Shown in pieces: positions 32,262 through 43,645 of a stretch of 64,000 nt of DNA. Every line of letters starts with the position of its first letter. The first letter of the stretch is position 1. The position numbers were made by a program, and so were the translations under genes. The notes under the pieces are model-generated. The model was not told where the DNA came from. It saw only the letters and a program-made list of their open reading frames with translations, and did no database searches. Source of the DNA: Prostheceraeus crozeri (lineage: Eukaryota; Platyhelminthes; Polycladida; Euryleptidae); contig CAJQUW010016121.1 of NCBI GenBank assembly GCA_907163375.1, positions 1 to 64,000 of the forward strand, in the 5' to 3' direction.

Positions 32262-32841
32262 CGGCAGCCAGAACGAGCTTCTGCAGGGAACGAGGCCGAA
32301 AGTGAGACTTTCACGGAATGATGTACACCATATGCCTACTACGAATCTGCACGTCTGCCGAGTTCTAGGTAGTTCTTCTTCTTCTTGTCAGATAGGATCA
32401 AAGAAAAACACATGTTAATCAAATGGGACGCAGATAGAGGTTTTGGTTAAAATGAAATTTTCTTTATTTTCTCCTATCAGCTGAAAAGTATCAAGTCGAG
32501 AGTCATAATTTTTGACATGGAATGTTTTCAGGTCATTTCCTATTATGTGCATGTGCTATTATCATGCTTCTGATCGACAATGTATGTGAGAATGTGATTG
32601 AATGTGGATGATAAAGTTGCTCAAAATAATGTTTGCCGACATTAAGAGGCTCACCAAATCTAAATTTGTTTAGCTTTATAGACAAGGGTGCATGAACATG
32701 AAAGGAAATGACCTGAAGACATTGCATGCCAAAAATTATGACTCTGGGCTTAGTACTTTTCGTTTGATCAGAGAAAACATGGAAAATTTCATTTCAACCA
32801 AAAACTTCAATCTGCGTCCCATTGGTTTTGCATGTGTTTTT
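32262..32841. repeat. Foldback element: outer arm related to the 52.8-kb palindrome plus an inner inverted repeat
   Basis: 32262-32365 (GTCCGGCAGCC...GCAGGGAACGAGG...CGTCTGCCGA) is homologous to the outer arm of the palindrome at 52829-53576. It is followed by an inner inverted repeat, 32404-32552 against 32689-32841, with landmarks GGGACGCAGATAGAGGTTTTGG left and CCAAAAACTTCAATCTGCGTCCC right. The right-hand outer arm is missing, so the copy is truncated on one side. Confidence 0.65.
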
Positions 32842-32859
32842 AATTGTGCATTTAATTTG

Positions 32860-33630
32860 ATTTCCAGTGGAAGCTTCAGACATAATCATTTTGTATAAAT
32901 CATACCGGAGAAGCCCTTCGTTTATCAGGTAGCTATGAACACTGCGTACTTACAATTAAAGTCCAATCTTCTCAACAACTTTTATGATCTCATCCACCAT
33001 TGAGTCTAGCGTTTTTTTTCATGTGGTCGCACACTTTGACAGCTTAAAAGGCAGAAAATGATCATTGTCAGTTAAGTTGTATGGCGCATTTTTCCTACGT
33101 TAAGGCAGTCTAGGGTGCCATTTGTAAAAATTAGACAAACACGATGACAATCAATGACAAACACGATTTGTCACGGCATCATCCTAGTTTTCCACGGTAC
33201 TGAGACCAACAATGAAACTTAAGATAAGTGAGTGGCACCACGGCACAGATCCAAACTCTTGGTTGAATAAGGACTAGAAATCTGGTTGAATACTCAGGCT
33301 TCCACTTTATATCTGTCCAAAGCTGTGCTGCACTACCTCTTCAGACTAATAATAATCTACATAGATATTGTAAATTTTAAAAAAATGATTAAAGTAAAGT
33401 GAACTTAATAGGAATATTTCTTGCCTCATATGAGTCAAATAACATCAAATTAGTGAGCTTAATACATAAAAGGAAAATATTTGTTCATTGGATAGTAAAA
33501 ATCAGAAAAGCAAGTAAGTAATGCGTCTTTTGAAAAAAAATAGAAATCACATATAAAAAGACAGTGAAACTGCAAATCAGCTTAAACTTACAGATAAAAT
33601 GACGTACTGTAACTTCCTATGTTATAATGA
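32860..33630. other. Spacer, nothing recognised
   Basis: AT-rich sequence with poly(A) tracts. No frame of interest and no clear repeat. Confidence 0.5.
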
Positions 33631-33639
33631 CTTTGTTTA

Positions 33640-33862
33640 GAATAAAAAAATAAATGAAATGAAGCTTTATCGTCAATACTCCCTCATAGTGGAGGCTTGG
33701 ACGGTGCTGACATAGTCAGACTTTTCTGGATCGTTGTAGTAACTTATAGTCCGGATTCCCTTCCTGACGACTTCCAATGGTACCTTCGGGTCTCGACCTC
33801 TTTACTAAAGGGTCGCTATGTCAAGCACTTAACCACTGCACCACGGAGACCACTTACACGAC
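33640..33862 (-). mobile_element. tRNA-derived SINE
   Basis: Read on the - strand from 33862, the head GTCTCCGTGGTGCAGTGGTTAAG contains a pol III A box. The B box AGGTCGAGACCC follows 40 bp later. The body then reads TTGGAAGTCGTCAGGAAGGG ... TATGTCAGCACCGTCC ... ATGAGGGAGTATTGACG, and the tail is a TTCATTTCATTTATTTTT-type stretch. A second, head-less copy at 61930-62045 shares the body, which defines this as a repeat family. Confidence 0.8.
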
Positions 33863-33869
33863 AATAATG

Positions 33870-35420
33870 TAGAAGTCGGATTTCACCGTTATCAACCATA
33901 CACCAGATGAAATAGGAATTCTGACATCATGACATAGAAAAATGTGGTAAACAGAAATGTCCAGTACGTGGTAGTTTGTGAGGCACGTGTTCATATAAGG
34001 GACGCACTGGAGATTCACACTGTGAGAAATTTACACGATAAACATTCATGCATGTTATCGAATTCAGGGATGATTGAGCATTTTGCATTCTTGGCTGCAA
34101 ATCTCACGATGAGCACGCCATCGAATTTTCTCTATTCTGTGGTTGGCATATATTTCTGTTGACAATTCACAAAGTCTGTTGAAATAGCAAGATACTCGTA
34201 TTGCGACATTTAAGCCATGTTGATTTTATAATTTCTAAGAGCATTTTAACTTCCGCTAATAAATCATTATTTCTTATTTCATTTTGCCTGTGTGATTATT
34301 TTGATAAAAATGCTCTCCTGTAAAGCAGGTAGATCTACTACAGTCTCAGATTTGTGTTGTAATTGTAATCGACTACATTTTCCGATAAGTAATTTCTAAT
34401 TGCAATCAATTACTTTTTTAGCCACCTATCAGGCGATCTTATATCTTATTTTCCAGGCTTTGCAAGGAAACGAAGAGGAATAATCACTTGGCTTATGTCA
34501 CACGTCATTTGAGAGGAATTCTCAAAGCATATTTTAGACTATTTTTTGAAATTAGGTCAACATTAAATTTAAGATAGATGTTCTTTCAAAGAATAATAAT
34601 GCATTAACTCTTACCGAGATTATTTAATCCAATTCATTCACCTGACGAAATAGAAAGAACATTTATAATTGCAAGTTAGAGGATTTTTGAAATCACATAC
34701 GATCATGATTCAGTCATTTGGCATAATGTCTGTTACTGAGATAGACATGAAGCATGTTCATCTCATATTACTGCCACTCAGAATATGCTATCATTAATAT
34801 TAGGCGCGTTACTTGAACGTGTTGCTCCTAATTGGCGGGCAATGCATGCTGCTCCACCATTATGAAGTCACTATTACCATGCCTATGGCCATTTCTTTCT
34901 TGGCACATGATGATTGTTAATTACTATTCACTACTAACACTCCTGCCAGCTTGAGGGAAATTTCGAAGACAAAAATATATAGCAAGAAACGCTTACCTTA
35001 TTACGAATAGTTGGTAAAAGCAAGCGAGTAAGCGGGGGGCTTTTCTAGTACTTACTTTCCTAATTAGTTGAAAGTGCCCAGACCCCTATAATTTTGTTAT
35101 AATGAGTTTTCCTCATGTCACTAAAGCCGAACCTTCGAAATGGCCTTTTTGTTTAACAGTGTGTTGCAGCCGTGCGCGACCCTCGACAAGTAAAAATGAG
35201 TGACTCACTTTTACAAGCTAGGGCTGGGTGCGGTCCTCACTAAAGTTAAAGATGTAGACCCAACTGGCCTATGACCTAATACATGCACGGTGGACTGACG
35301 GTTGGTAAGACATATCTGGCTTTCGGTGAAAAGGAGAGATATGCACGCTATTTTATGACTAGCTACGACTTAATTTAGAATTTAGGCCGACAAGAGTATT
35401 TCATATATATATATATACGT
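33870..35420. other. Spacer, no gene supported
   Basis: The frame 33944-34162 has no domain. A hAT-like word, TAGGGCTGGG, at 35219 resembles the reverse of 36526-36540 (CCCAGCCCTG), but the flanking bases do not match as a duplication. AT dinucleotide runs occur near 35405-35432. Confidence 0.45.
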
Positions 35421-35432
35421 ATATATATATAG

Positions 35433-35992
35433 ATAAGAAATGTGCGCTCCTGCCCCACCGAATTGTACTCTCCTGCCCCACGGACGAATATGAAATGTAC
35501 GCCCCTGCCCCACAACTGTACGCTCCTGCCCCCATGTGCACTCCTGCCCCACTGACTCTCCTGCCCCACATATGAGCTTTTGCGGAATATGATTGTGCAT
35601 TGATATGTACTGTTGTGAAAGAAGTTCTATGGCTGTCAGCGCCTCCAAATGCCTGGTCCGACGATTGCTGTAGGCCCTCAATTTTCGTATTTAGAGTTAG
35701 CTTTTGCGGAATATGATTGTGCATTGATATGTACTGATGTGAAAGAAGTGCTATGGCTGTCAGAGAACCTCCAAATACCTGGTCCGACGATTGCTGTAGG
35801 CCCTCAATTTTCGTATTTAGAGTTAGCTTTTGCGGAATATGATTGTGCTGTGATATGTACTGATATGAATGAAGATATATGACAGTCAAAGCACCTCCAA
35901 ATGCCTGGTCCGACGATTGCTGGACCCTGGTCCCTTCATGTACAAGTGGGGCAGGAGAGTACAATTCTCGGTGGGGCAGGAGAGCACATTTC

Positions 35993-35995
<3 letters not shown>
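35433..35995. repeat. Composite foldback: inverted CTCCTGCCCCAC clusters enclosing three ~125-bp tandem units, flanked by (AT)n
   Basis: The left end, AAGAAATGTGCGCTCCTGCC, and the right end, in reverse, AAGAAATGTGCTCTCCTGCC, are inverted partners. The left side has about seven CTCCTGCCCCAC-like words, the right side two in opposite orientation. Between them, units starting AGCTTTTGCGGAATATGATTG lie at 35575, 35699 and 35825. Both outsides are AT dinucleotide runs (35405-35430, 35996-36040). Frames on either strand are repeat artefacts. Confidence 0.8.
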
Positions 35996-36040
<45 letters not shown>

Positions 36041-36044
36041 CACT

Positions 36045-38890
36045 GTTATATGTATATTTGTCTATGTCAGGCCTACTACACGAAATATATTATACATTAG
36101 GCTACCTACATTGGTGTTGACCTATGTCTCAAATAAAGTTAAGCCTATTCTGCATCGAATAATATTTTACGACCTGATGATGATGGCGTTGTAGATGTTT
36201 TAGAAACAGGTTTAATGTCGATGTTGATCCTGTGAATGAGTGCGATTTCTGACATAATTTACATCTGGCTTGTTTCTTCGGTCCTATGAGTACGAAGCAT
36301 AGACATGGATTAAATTACTATACGGCAAAAAACGCACAGCTAAAATTAACTTACCGACGTACAGTTACCAGTCTATGATTGGATGTAACCCACATTCGTT
36401 GTTGAAACATTCTCACGCTGGCTTGACTGATGATTTACAAATGGAGCTGTGGGCTCATTGAATCGCTCGGTCGGGGCGTCCGCTTGGCCTGCTCGGTCCG
36501 GACTGCGAGATCCGGACCGTGCCGGTCCTCCCAGCCCTGCTTCATTGAATTAAGATATCAAAATATCAAATCGCATGTTACTCAGCAGAGAACACGAAAG
36601 TGAAATAAGATATAGCAGTAATTTTACACTTACAAATGATGACCGAGGAGATGATGATGTTCTGCATTTACATGATGTGATGAAACATGCAGATGGAATA
36701 AAATTTTAAAAAAGGAAATTACAACTGACAATTAAGACAATGGAGCAACAATAATTTAGGAATGGTATTTCAAAAAGATAATGGACAAGCTGCGAGAATT
36801 GTTTACGACAAGCGGATATGAATTTAATTCATGAGCTCTATTGAAAATTCTAGCACATTATTTAAGATTATTTTTTAAATTAATCAAAATTTTGAACATG
36901 AAATTGCTCTTGATCATACTGTATATGGAAAAGTGCTTTATTATCGTGTATCACAATCCGTTTTTCTGAGTCAAATCGGGACCTCGAATGTCAGCTGCTT
37001 CGAATTACATAACAAATGATAACTTGACATCATAGTGCTTCCAATCTGCAGAGAAGATGAATTATATTCCTTACCTAGATAGACTGCTGAATCTCTGAAG
37101 TAATGTGCTTTGTTTGCTAATGTATGAACGAGACATTAAATGCAGCTAATCCCTGTAACTTGAAATCTAACAGTGATACATTACAGCCTCAAGATCAATA
37201 ATAGGATTTACCAACAAAGCCATGCCCTTTCAAATTGATTGAATTCAGAATTCAAGTTGTCTCTCAGAGAATAATAGGGTGAACTGATTTCAAGAATATC
37301 TAATAATTTTCCCATCTTGCACTATTTATACAGACCTGAACTTTTTTCTTCACTCTCTGTGCCATAGATTTCAGTTAGCCTATATTTCCTTCTGTTAACA
37401 TAGAGCGCGCGAATGCTTGAAAGATCCAATTTTATGGCTACAGATATAGCAAAACCTTTCGGAGATCTACTAATAATGCATGCTTTTGTGTAGCTTTCTA
37501 TGTCAACAGGTTAATAATTCCCACAATCAGGTCGTTATATAGCACCATAATTACCTAGATAGTTTACCTACCTTGCAACAACATAGGTGATGGTGAATAA
37601 GCGAAATAGAATCAGAAAAATCATCTCTAGATTTCTGCCTTCAGGTTTGAAAAGTCCTCTAATGAACTTGCAATCGATCAATTCTTTGGGTGCGATAGTC
37701 AGAGCTGGAAAAATTTCACTGAAGTTTTTAGATTCCAATTCCAATTCCAGAGCAGACATTTCAATTCCAATTCCGACGAAAAATGGAATTAATTCCAATT
37801 CCGACTTTTCCAACTCTGGCGGTAATGAATGTTCATTAGTCGCTCATTGAGGGAAAACATTTTGTTGAACGATGCCAAGTTCGATTACTGTCATTCTTTA
37901 TACATGCTAAGTGCATCTATAGTTCTAACGTGGATGATGTACAGTGTATGTAGAAAGAACATTTTGACAATGTCTCTTTAACTGCACAGCAATTTATAGT
38001 GAGACAAATCAGCAACATGCTATGTTCCGCAGTCATTATCAATCGGTGTGGAGCTAGAGCGCTTCTTTGGATGATAAACAGAATTTTTCCTCTTGTTGCT
38101 TCCGTCATTTTTACGTGGAGTGTGATCAACCAAATACATCGCATTTCTTTACAAAAATTCGCTAGACATCTCGCATGTTTTTTTTGGCTACAACCTGTCC
38201 TTTGTTTATATATTCTCTCACAATCCGTCAAACATCATTTTGGCCGTGTTAAAATACTTAAACATATTACAATGTTGATCAGAATTTTGTGAAAATTAGA
38301 CAAAACATTGACAACCATTCACTATTCCAAAATAGATCAAGCACCAAAAAATCATGCCATTTAAAATGGCATCAAAATTCACTATAACCATCTCGTCGAA
38401 GTTCTGACCTTCCACTTCAAATACGAGCTGCAGGAATATGATATTTTGCATATTTTTTCTGATTAGAGCACATAGGAATAGGCTTGCAAGATGAAAGCTA
38501 TTCAAATACATGCGCATTCAATTACGCTACCACTTGCTTATCTTCATCCATCATTCCTTCATGAGATAAATCAAATATTACATTTTTTTGTTCACCGACC
38601 GACTATTGCTATTATGCAGCTTGCAAACTGACACATCCTTATCAAGGTGCTACTAGAAATTGTACGCTTTGTATCCCTAGAAATTTGTATCTCAATCATC
38701 TAAAATTTACCACGGTGTGGTGACCTGTCATGTTTCATAATGGAAAAATGCTAATCAAAAATTTGTGAAATATCAAGATGCAGACTTCAAGATATCTGTG
38801 TTAGGGTAATTATTATTATATCCGTGTACAGAAGTAATTATGGAAATCATTTACTTCTTCTGAAACATACATTATAGACATACATTATAA
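36045..38890. other. Spacer with a GC-rich hairpin and a small MITE
   Basis: 36510-36535 forms a hairpin (GGTCCGGA-CTGCGAGA-TCCGGACC) in a short CG-rich island. 37700-37818 is a 119-bp element with ends CAGAGCTGGAAAA and, in reverse, CAGAGTTGGAAAAG, repeated TTCCAATTCC words, and near-matching flanking octamers (GCGATAGT against GCGGTAAT), probably a hAT MITE. No gene seen. Confidence 0.5.
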
Positions 38891-38895
38891 GATAT

Positions 38896-38990
38896 AATGG
38901 ATGATTTATTTCGGTCATATAGAACTTCTTGACATCAGGCTTAACGGACTTCGGCTAGTAAGTTCTATAATGACCTCAAAATCATCCATT
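38896..38990. repeat. Near-perfect hairpin, ~32-bp arms
   Basis: AATGGATGATTTATTTCGG...TATAGAACTT (38896-38927) pairs with AAGTTCTATAATGACC...ATCATCCATT (38960-38990). The loop contains GGCTTAACGGACTTCGG. It could be a structured RNA or a small foldback. No microRNA-like flanks were assessed. Confidence 0.6.
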
Positions 38991-38999
38991 GTCTATTAC

Positions 39000-40810
39000 A
39001 TAATGATAAATTAAGATCTGTGATGTCACGTGGCGATTTTCATTGTAAAACTTCCTCTAAGCTCCTCTTAGATCTCTCTCTTAGATACTCTGCGGTTCTT
39101 AGATACTGTTCGATATATTGATCCTGTAACATTGATTGTAAATATGATTAATGGAAAAAAATTTGAAGTGAAAAAATTCATCAGTCCTAACAAAGTCGTA
39201 CTTCAGTTTATAAGTAGATTTTACCAAGTGAAATTTACCTGTGGAGAGGGATGAAATCTATCTCAGTGAAATATATAGGATAAAATGTCAAGCTTAAATA
39301 TGACGTTCAAAAAAGATATCTGTCAATCATTCTACTATCTTGTCCCTAACTAACATGCAAATGCTCTTGCCATGCTGATGGAATAATGTCATTACCATCT
39401 ATCATATCACAATCTAACAAAACTCATTCTGTTAGAGAGGTAAGACTAGATTAACATGTTGATAGAGCTGTATTTTGAGATTAATTAAGATCATTCTTTT
39501 TTATCGTAGGCCGTGGCATTAAATAAACATGTCAGTGTCGTTGGATAGATGATAAGAATCGACAGAATTTTGATCTTTTATATAATCTCTTAAAACCTTT
39601 TCGCTGTTTTCTAATAGTGATGGTTGATTTCATCTACATCATTTGTTTCTCGATGTCCCCGATTGATGTAGGAGCCTAATGTGTCGAAAATGTTTTGGTT
39701 GAGCACATCATTCATTTTGCTCGGCTAGAGCAAGAAACATGAAATTTCGGCCATAATATTGAATCTTGATTCAAAGCAAATGTGAATTATCGGTATTAGT
39801 TAAATTATATTATTTCAGTTCTATATCTTAATTCATGAAAAAATTATTTTTGACGTTATGCGGCTACTGCTTGCTTTGACACTTTACACCTGCCTGCACA
39901 TAAATAGCATCAATTGTTAGAGTTCACCAACGACAATTTCATCAGCAACAATTTTTGATGCTTCTTATTGATATAGTGACTCTTTCTATATAAAATGCAT
40001 TTCTTAGAAGAACATTTTCAGAATTAGATAATAATGATAATGATATGCATTTATTTGGATAAAACAGCTGTAGCTGATTGCAATGAATACATGTAGAGTG
40101 AGGTCTAAATATAATTCATCAAGACACAAAAACAGAGCTCTACAAAAAGTTTGACAAACTGGATGGTAAACAAGAATTCCTGTATCTGTCTGCAATAAAT
40201 GATAAGTAAAAAATGGTCCTTTTAGCGAGATGTTCCGCTTGGGGCAGTTTGCTATACGCATATGGAGAGTGAGATACAGGTCTCTTACAAACAAATGCGA
40301 GATTGAAATGATTGAAAATTGCCTTTAATAATCGGTTTTTCTGCAGCCACAGGAAAGCAAAGAGATAAATTGAGAGGGCAACAAGTTTCCTTGAGTGAAG
40401 AAGTAAGTATCTGGATTTTATAAACTAGGATCACCTACAGAACCGATGAATATTATTTACATCATACATCTACTGTACTGCATAACGCTATTGCACATTA
40501 GCCGTCTACAGGTCGAAATTGTTGATGTAATGCCATGAAAGGTCGTTCCCCCCATGGAATCGCATGTAAGCATAAAGCCTTCTGATATCAAGACTATCAG
40601 CGCCATAAGTCTGTATCTCTCAAAGTGTGTTGGGAAGTCCTGAGTCACAGGTCCGTTCAGTAGAGACTGAAGTGTAAAAGATGAAATAATTCCATTGTCA
40701 ACAATATATAGGCCCTATTACGCGGAATTTGGACTTTTAATTTCGTAGATTTCTACACCGAAAGCATAGTAGGGTAATAGTGGGTAACCTCTTGATATAC
40801 CATGGGTATC
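39000..40810. other. Spacer, nothing recognised
   Basis: AT-rich. The frames at 40004-40294 (minus) and 40457-40648 (minus) show no domain or signal that would make them genes. Confidence 0.5.
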
Positions 40811-40814
40811 GGCA

Positions 40815-41140
40815 AGATAAATTTTGATAAAATGAGATATCCATTGAATATATAAATGATACCTTTGACATCCACAATCAATATCCATTTCGCGGATAAA
40901 TTTTGTACTACCCTGACAGACATTTATTTGATGTACAATGGATAAATTCTTGCCATCGGCGGCATCGAAGAAACGAAATCGGTTACGATTATCAAGTTGA
41001 TATCGATAATCTTTATTTAATATATATTATTACCATAAATTTCGATTAAATGAGACATTCATTAGATATGCAAATGATACCGGTGGATACCCACTGCATA
41101 TCACATCGATATCCATAGGCGGATAAATTTTGTACCGATT
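40815..41140. repeat. Imperfect direct repeat, period ~218 bp
   Basis: ATAAATTTTGATAAAATGAG followed by ATATATAAATGATACC and CGGATAAATTTTGTAC occurs from 40817. It recurs from 41035 as ATAAATTTCGATTAAATGAG, ATATGCAAATGATACC and CGGATAAATTTTGTACC. Confidence 0.65.
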
Positions 41141-41269
41141 TATCCAATCACAGATATCTGTGCCGGATATTTGTCAGATATCAAATAGATAAATTTTTGC
41201 TTGGTGGGAGCACGCAAGCGCCATCTGCGTCGATAGCTTAGTGGCACGATAGCTTCCACGGGTAATGTT

Positions 41270-41895
41270 TTATTGATCTGTCATTCTTCTAGTTAATTGA
41301 TTGATAGGTTATTTCATTCCCAATTAGTTGATTGATAGGTTGAGAGCTTCTTTTAATCTGAATTAATTGATTGATAGGTGATTTCAATCTTAATAAGTTA
41401 ATTGATTTGTCTTTTTCAATTAGTTGATTGATCGGTCATTCCAATCTTAATTAGTTGGTTGATATGTCATTTCATTCTTAATTAATTGATTGATCTGTTA
41501 TTTTATCTTAATTAGTTGACTGATCTGCTATCTCATTCTTAATTGATTGATTTATCTGTTATTTTATTCTTAATTAATTGATTAATCTGCTATTTCATTC
41601 CTAATTAGCTGACTGATCTGCTATTTCATTCTTACATGTAATTAGCTGATTGATCTGTTATTTTATTCTTAATTAATTGAATAATCTGCTATTTCATTCT
41701 TAATTAGCTGACTGATCTGCTATTTCATTCTTACATGTAATTAGTTGATTGATCTGCTATTTCATTCTTACATGTAATTAGTTGATTGATCTGCTATTTC
41801 AGTCTTAATTAGTTGCTTGATCTGTCATTCCATTTTTGAATAAATTTCTCAACTATTCTAATTTCAATTGATTATGATCGATCTGTCATTCCAAA
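41270..41895. repeat. Minisatellite, unit ~34-38 bp, about 17 units, with higher-order structure
   Basis: The consensus unit is near TTAATTAGTTGATTGATC followed by TGCTATTTCATTC. Late units gain an ACATGT insertion. A block of about three units (TTATTTTATTC type, TGCTATTTCATTC type, ACATGT type) is itself repeated around 41600-41760, so the array has amplified as multi-unit blocks. Confidence 0.9.
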
Positions 41896-41899
41896 AACA

Positions 41900-43637
41900 A
41901 TTAATTGATCAATCCATCACTCCAACTTACACAAATAGACTGAAAACAATTGCAATGCTCATCTGATGAGGACTGAGCATTTCAAAATTCAAAGGCAATC
42001 ATATATGCAGGTTGTTTATTAATTTAGCTTAGCTATAAGAAAGTTCTACCTAAACGCTCTAATTTATTTTATTCACGAGGATGACTATCATTTTAATCAA
42101 AAGATTTGCCGCCTTTCTGCTGGTATATACGGTTGACACAATTTCGAACGAGTATACAATTGAGAAGAAGATCACAGATGCAGTCTGCTAACGAGAGATA
42201 ATCTTCTCGGATGATTTTTTGGTTTTTGATGTTTGCAGACAATAGGTTCAAGTTTTCCAATTCAACGATAATGAGTTTATCATAATCATGCGATTTCGTA
42301 CTTTGCTTCTCCATTCAACTCTTTTTAAATGATGTAGATATCAAATTGTATTGCTATTGTCAATGACACTCGCTTGCACTCATTCAGTTGGTATTGGGGA
42401 AACCATGAGATCGAGCATGAACCGTTGAGAATGGGATTGAGTCATTGAAGAAGTACAAATTTAATCGATCATTTATCGTGATGAACTAATCGAATCGATT
42501 AGATAGAGCATAATGTGATAGCTAGCAGACAAACTAAATGACATTTGAATTATTGTTGTCTTTAGTTAGTTCAATTTCTCTCAGGTGTCGTATTATGAGC
42601 ATTGTTATGGGAAATATTCCACCTGCATGCATTACGTACTTGCTCTGTCATTTTGAGGATGATGTCAATTTCTGTTTGAAGTTTATCTTATTTAGCCTGA
42701 TATTCTATGTTGAAGTTCGATTCTGTATGCTTTCGCATTTATTTCGGGTGGATTTGCTTCTGCGGCTGATTATGCTGCGCATGATCCGGATAGTTAAACC
42801 TACCGAATAATGCATAGGTCTAGATTCTGGCTAATGCTTATATTTTGTCATGTTCAGTGGGATTCAAATAGGTTGAATGAAATTGGACGTAAGTCTAAGA
42901 AAAGCTAAAATATAAACGCATGCAGGCAGGATTGGACAGAAGTCTTGCATCATAGTTTTTTTTTATTTCGTCGATAATCCGTATCAAAACAGATGAAAAG
43001 GAAATTCATTCGATACTCGTACTTTCAATAATCATAAAGATGAAATAACAAAGTATTGCCAATGTCAAGAAGTGTTAACCATTGATTTTTTGAATTTGCT
43101 CACGAGATTTTCATTGTACTAGTAATTTACTCGCAAGAAGGCAGACGAGATTCGTTGAATAATATCATCACAACCACTCTGTTTTTTAAAGACAAGTGAC
43201 TTTATCTGCATGAGAAATCCATTGGCGTTAAAATAGGAAGTTCAGAAATAAAGAATGGACACATTTTTACTCTTCGATCAAAACCTTGGGTCAGATATTA
43301 CAAGTACTAAGTATATAGATGGAGCAGTCTCTCGGCTTTCAAGATCAGATATGTCTTTGCTCAGGATCTGTCGCATTCGGATTTGAAGAAAATTGGACTC
43401 TTGTGAAGATTGTCCTACTGACTTCTTAGGAATGCTCATGACTTTTGTGCTGGCAACTTCTTTCTCCTCGATTAGGATTGATGCCCAACCAGATCATAGA
43501 GCACAATGAGCAATCCAAGCAACTTTGCTGAGATGTGATATCCATACTAATGATGGTAGGACCTGGATGCTTTTAATTGCCATGGTATGACTTAGAATTA
43601 GAGAAACTAGAAAATAATCAATAAACTGATACATTAA
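41900..43637. other. Spacer, nothing recognised
   Basis: The frame 42538-42810 is hydrophobic with several Cys but has no family signature or initiation context that sets it apart from chance. Confidence 0.45.
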
Positions 43638-43645
43638 CTAATAAC

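Noticed and set aside
35382-36194. A cluster of frames on both strands, including one of 187 codons
   Set aside because: They repeat the same peptide because they translate the 125-bp tandem units and the CTCCTGCCCCAC words; they end in runs from the AT microsatellite.
35219-36540. A possible 1.3-kb hAT element with ends TAGGGCTGGG and CCCAGCCCTG
   Set aside because: The flanking octamers (TTACAAGC and CTTCATTG) do not match, and similarity between the ends is short.
36575-36710. A patch reading REHESEIRYSS that recalls the REHERSLRY of the PLE nuclease
   Set aside because: Similarity is limited to a few residues with nothing matching before or after it.
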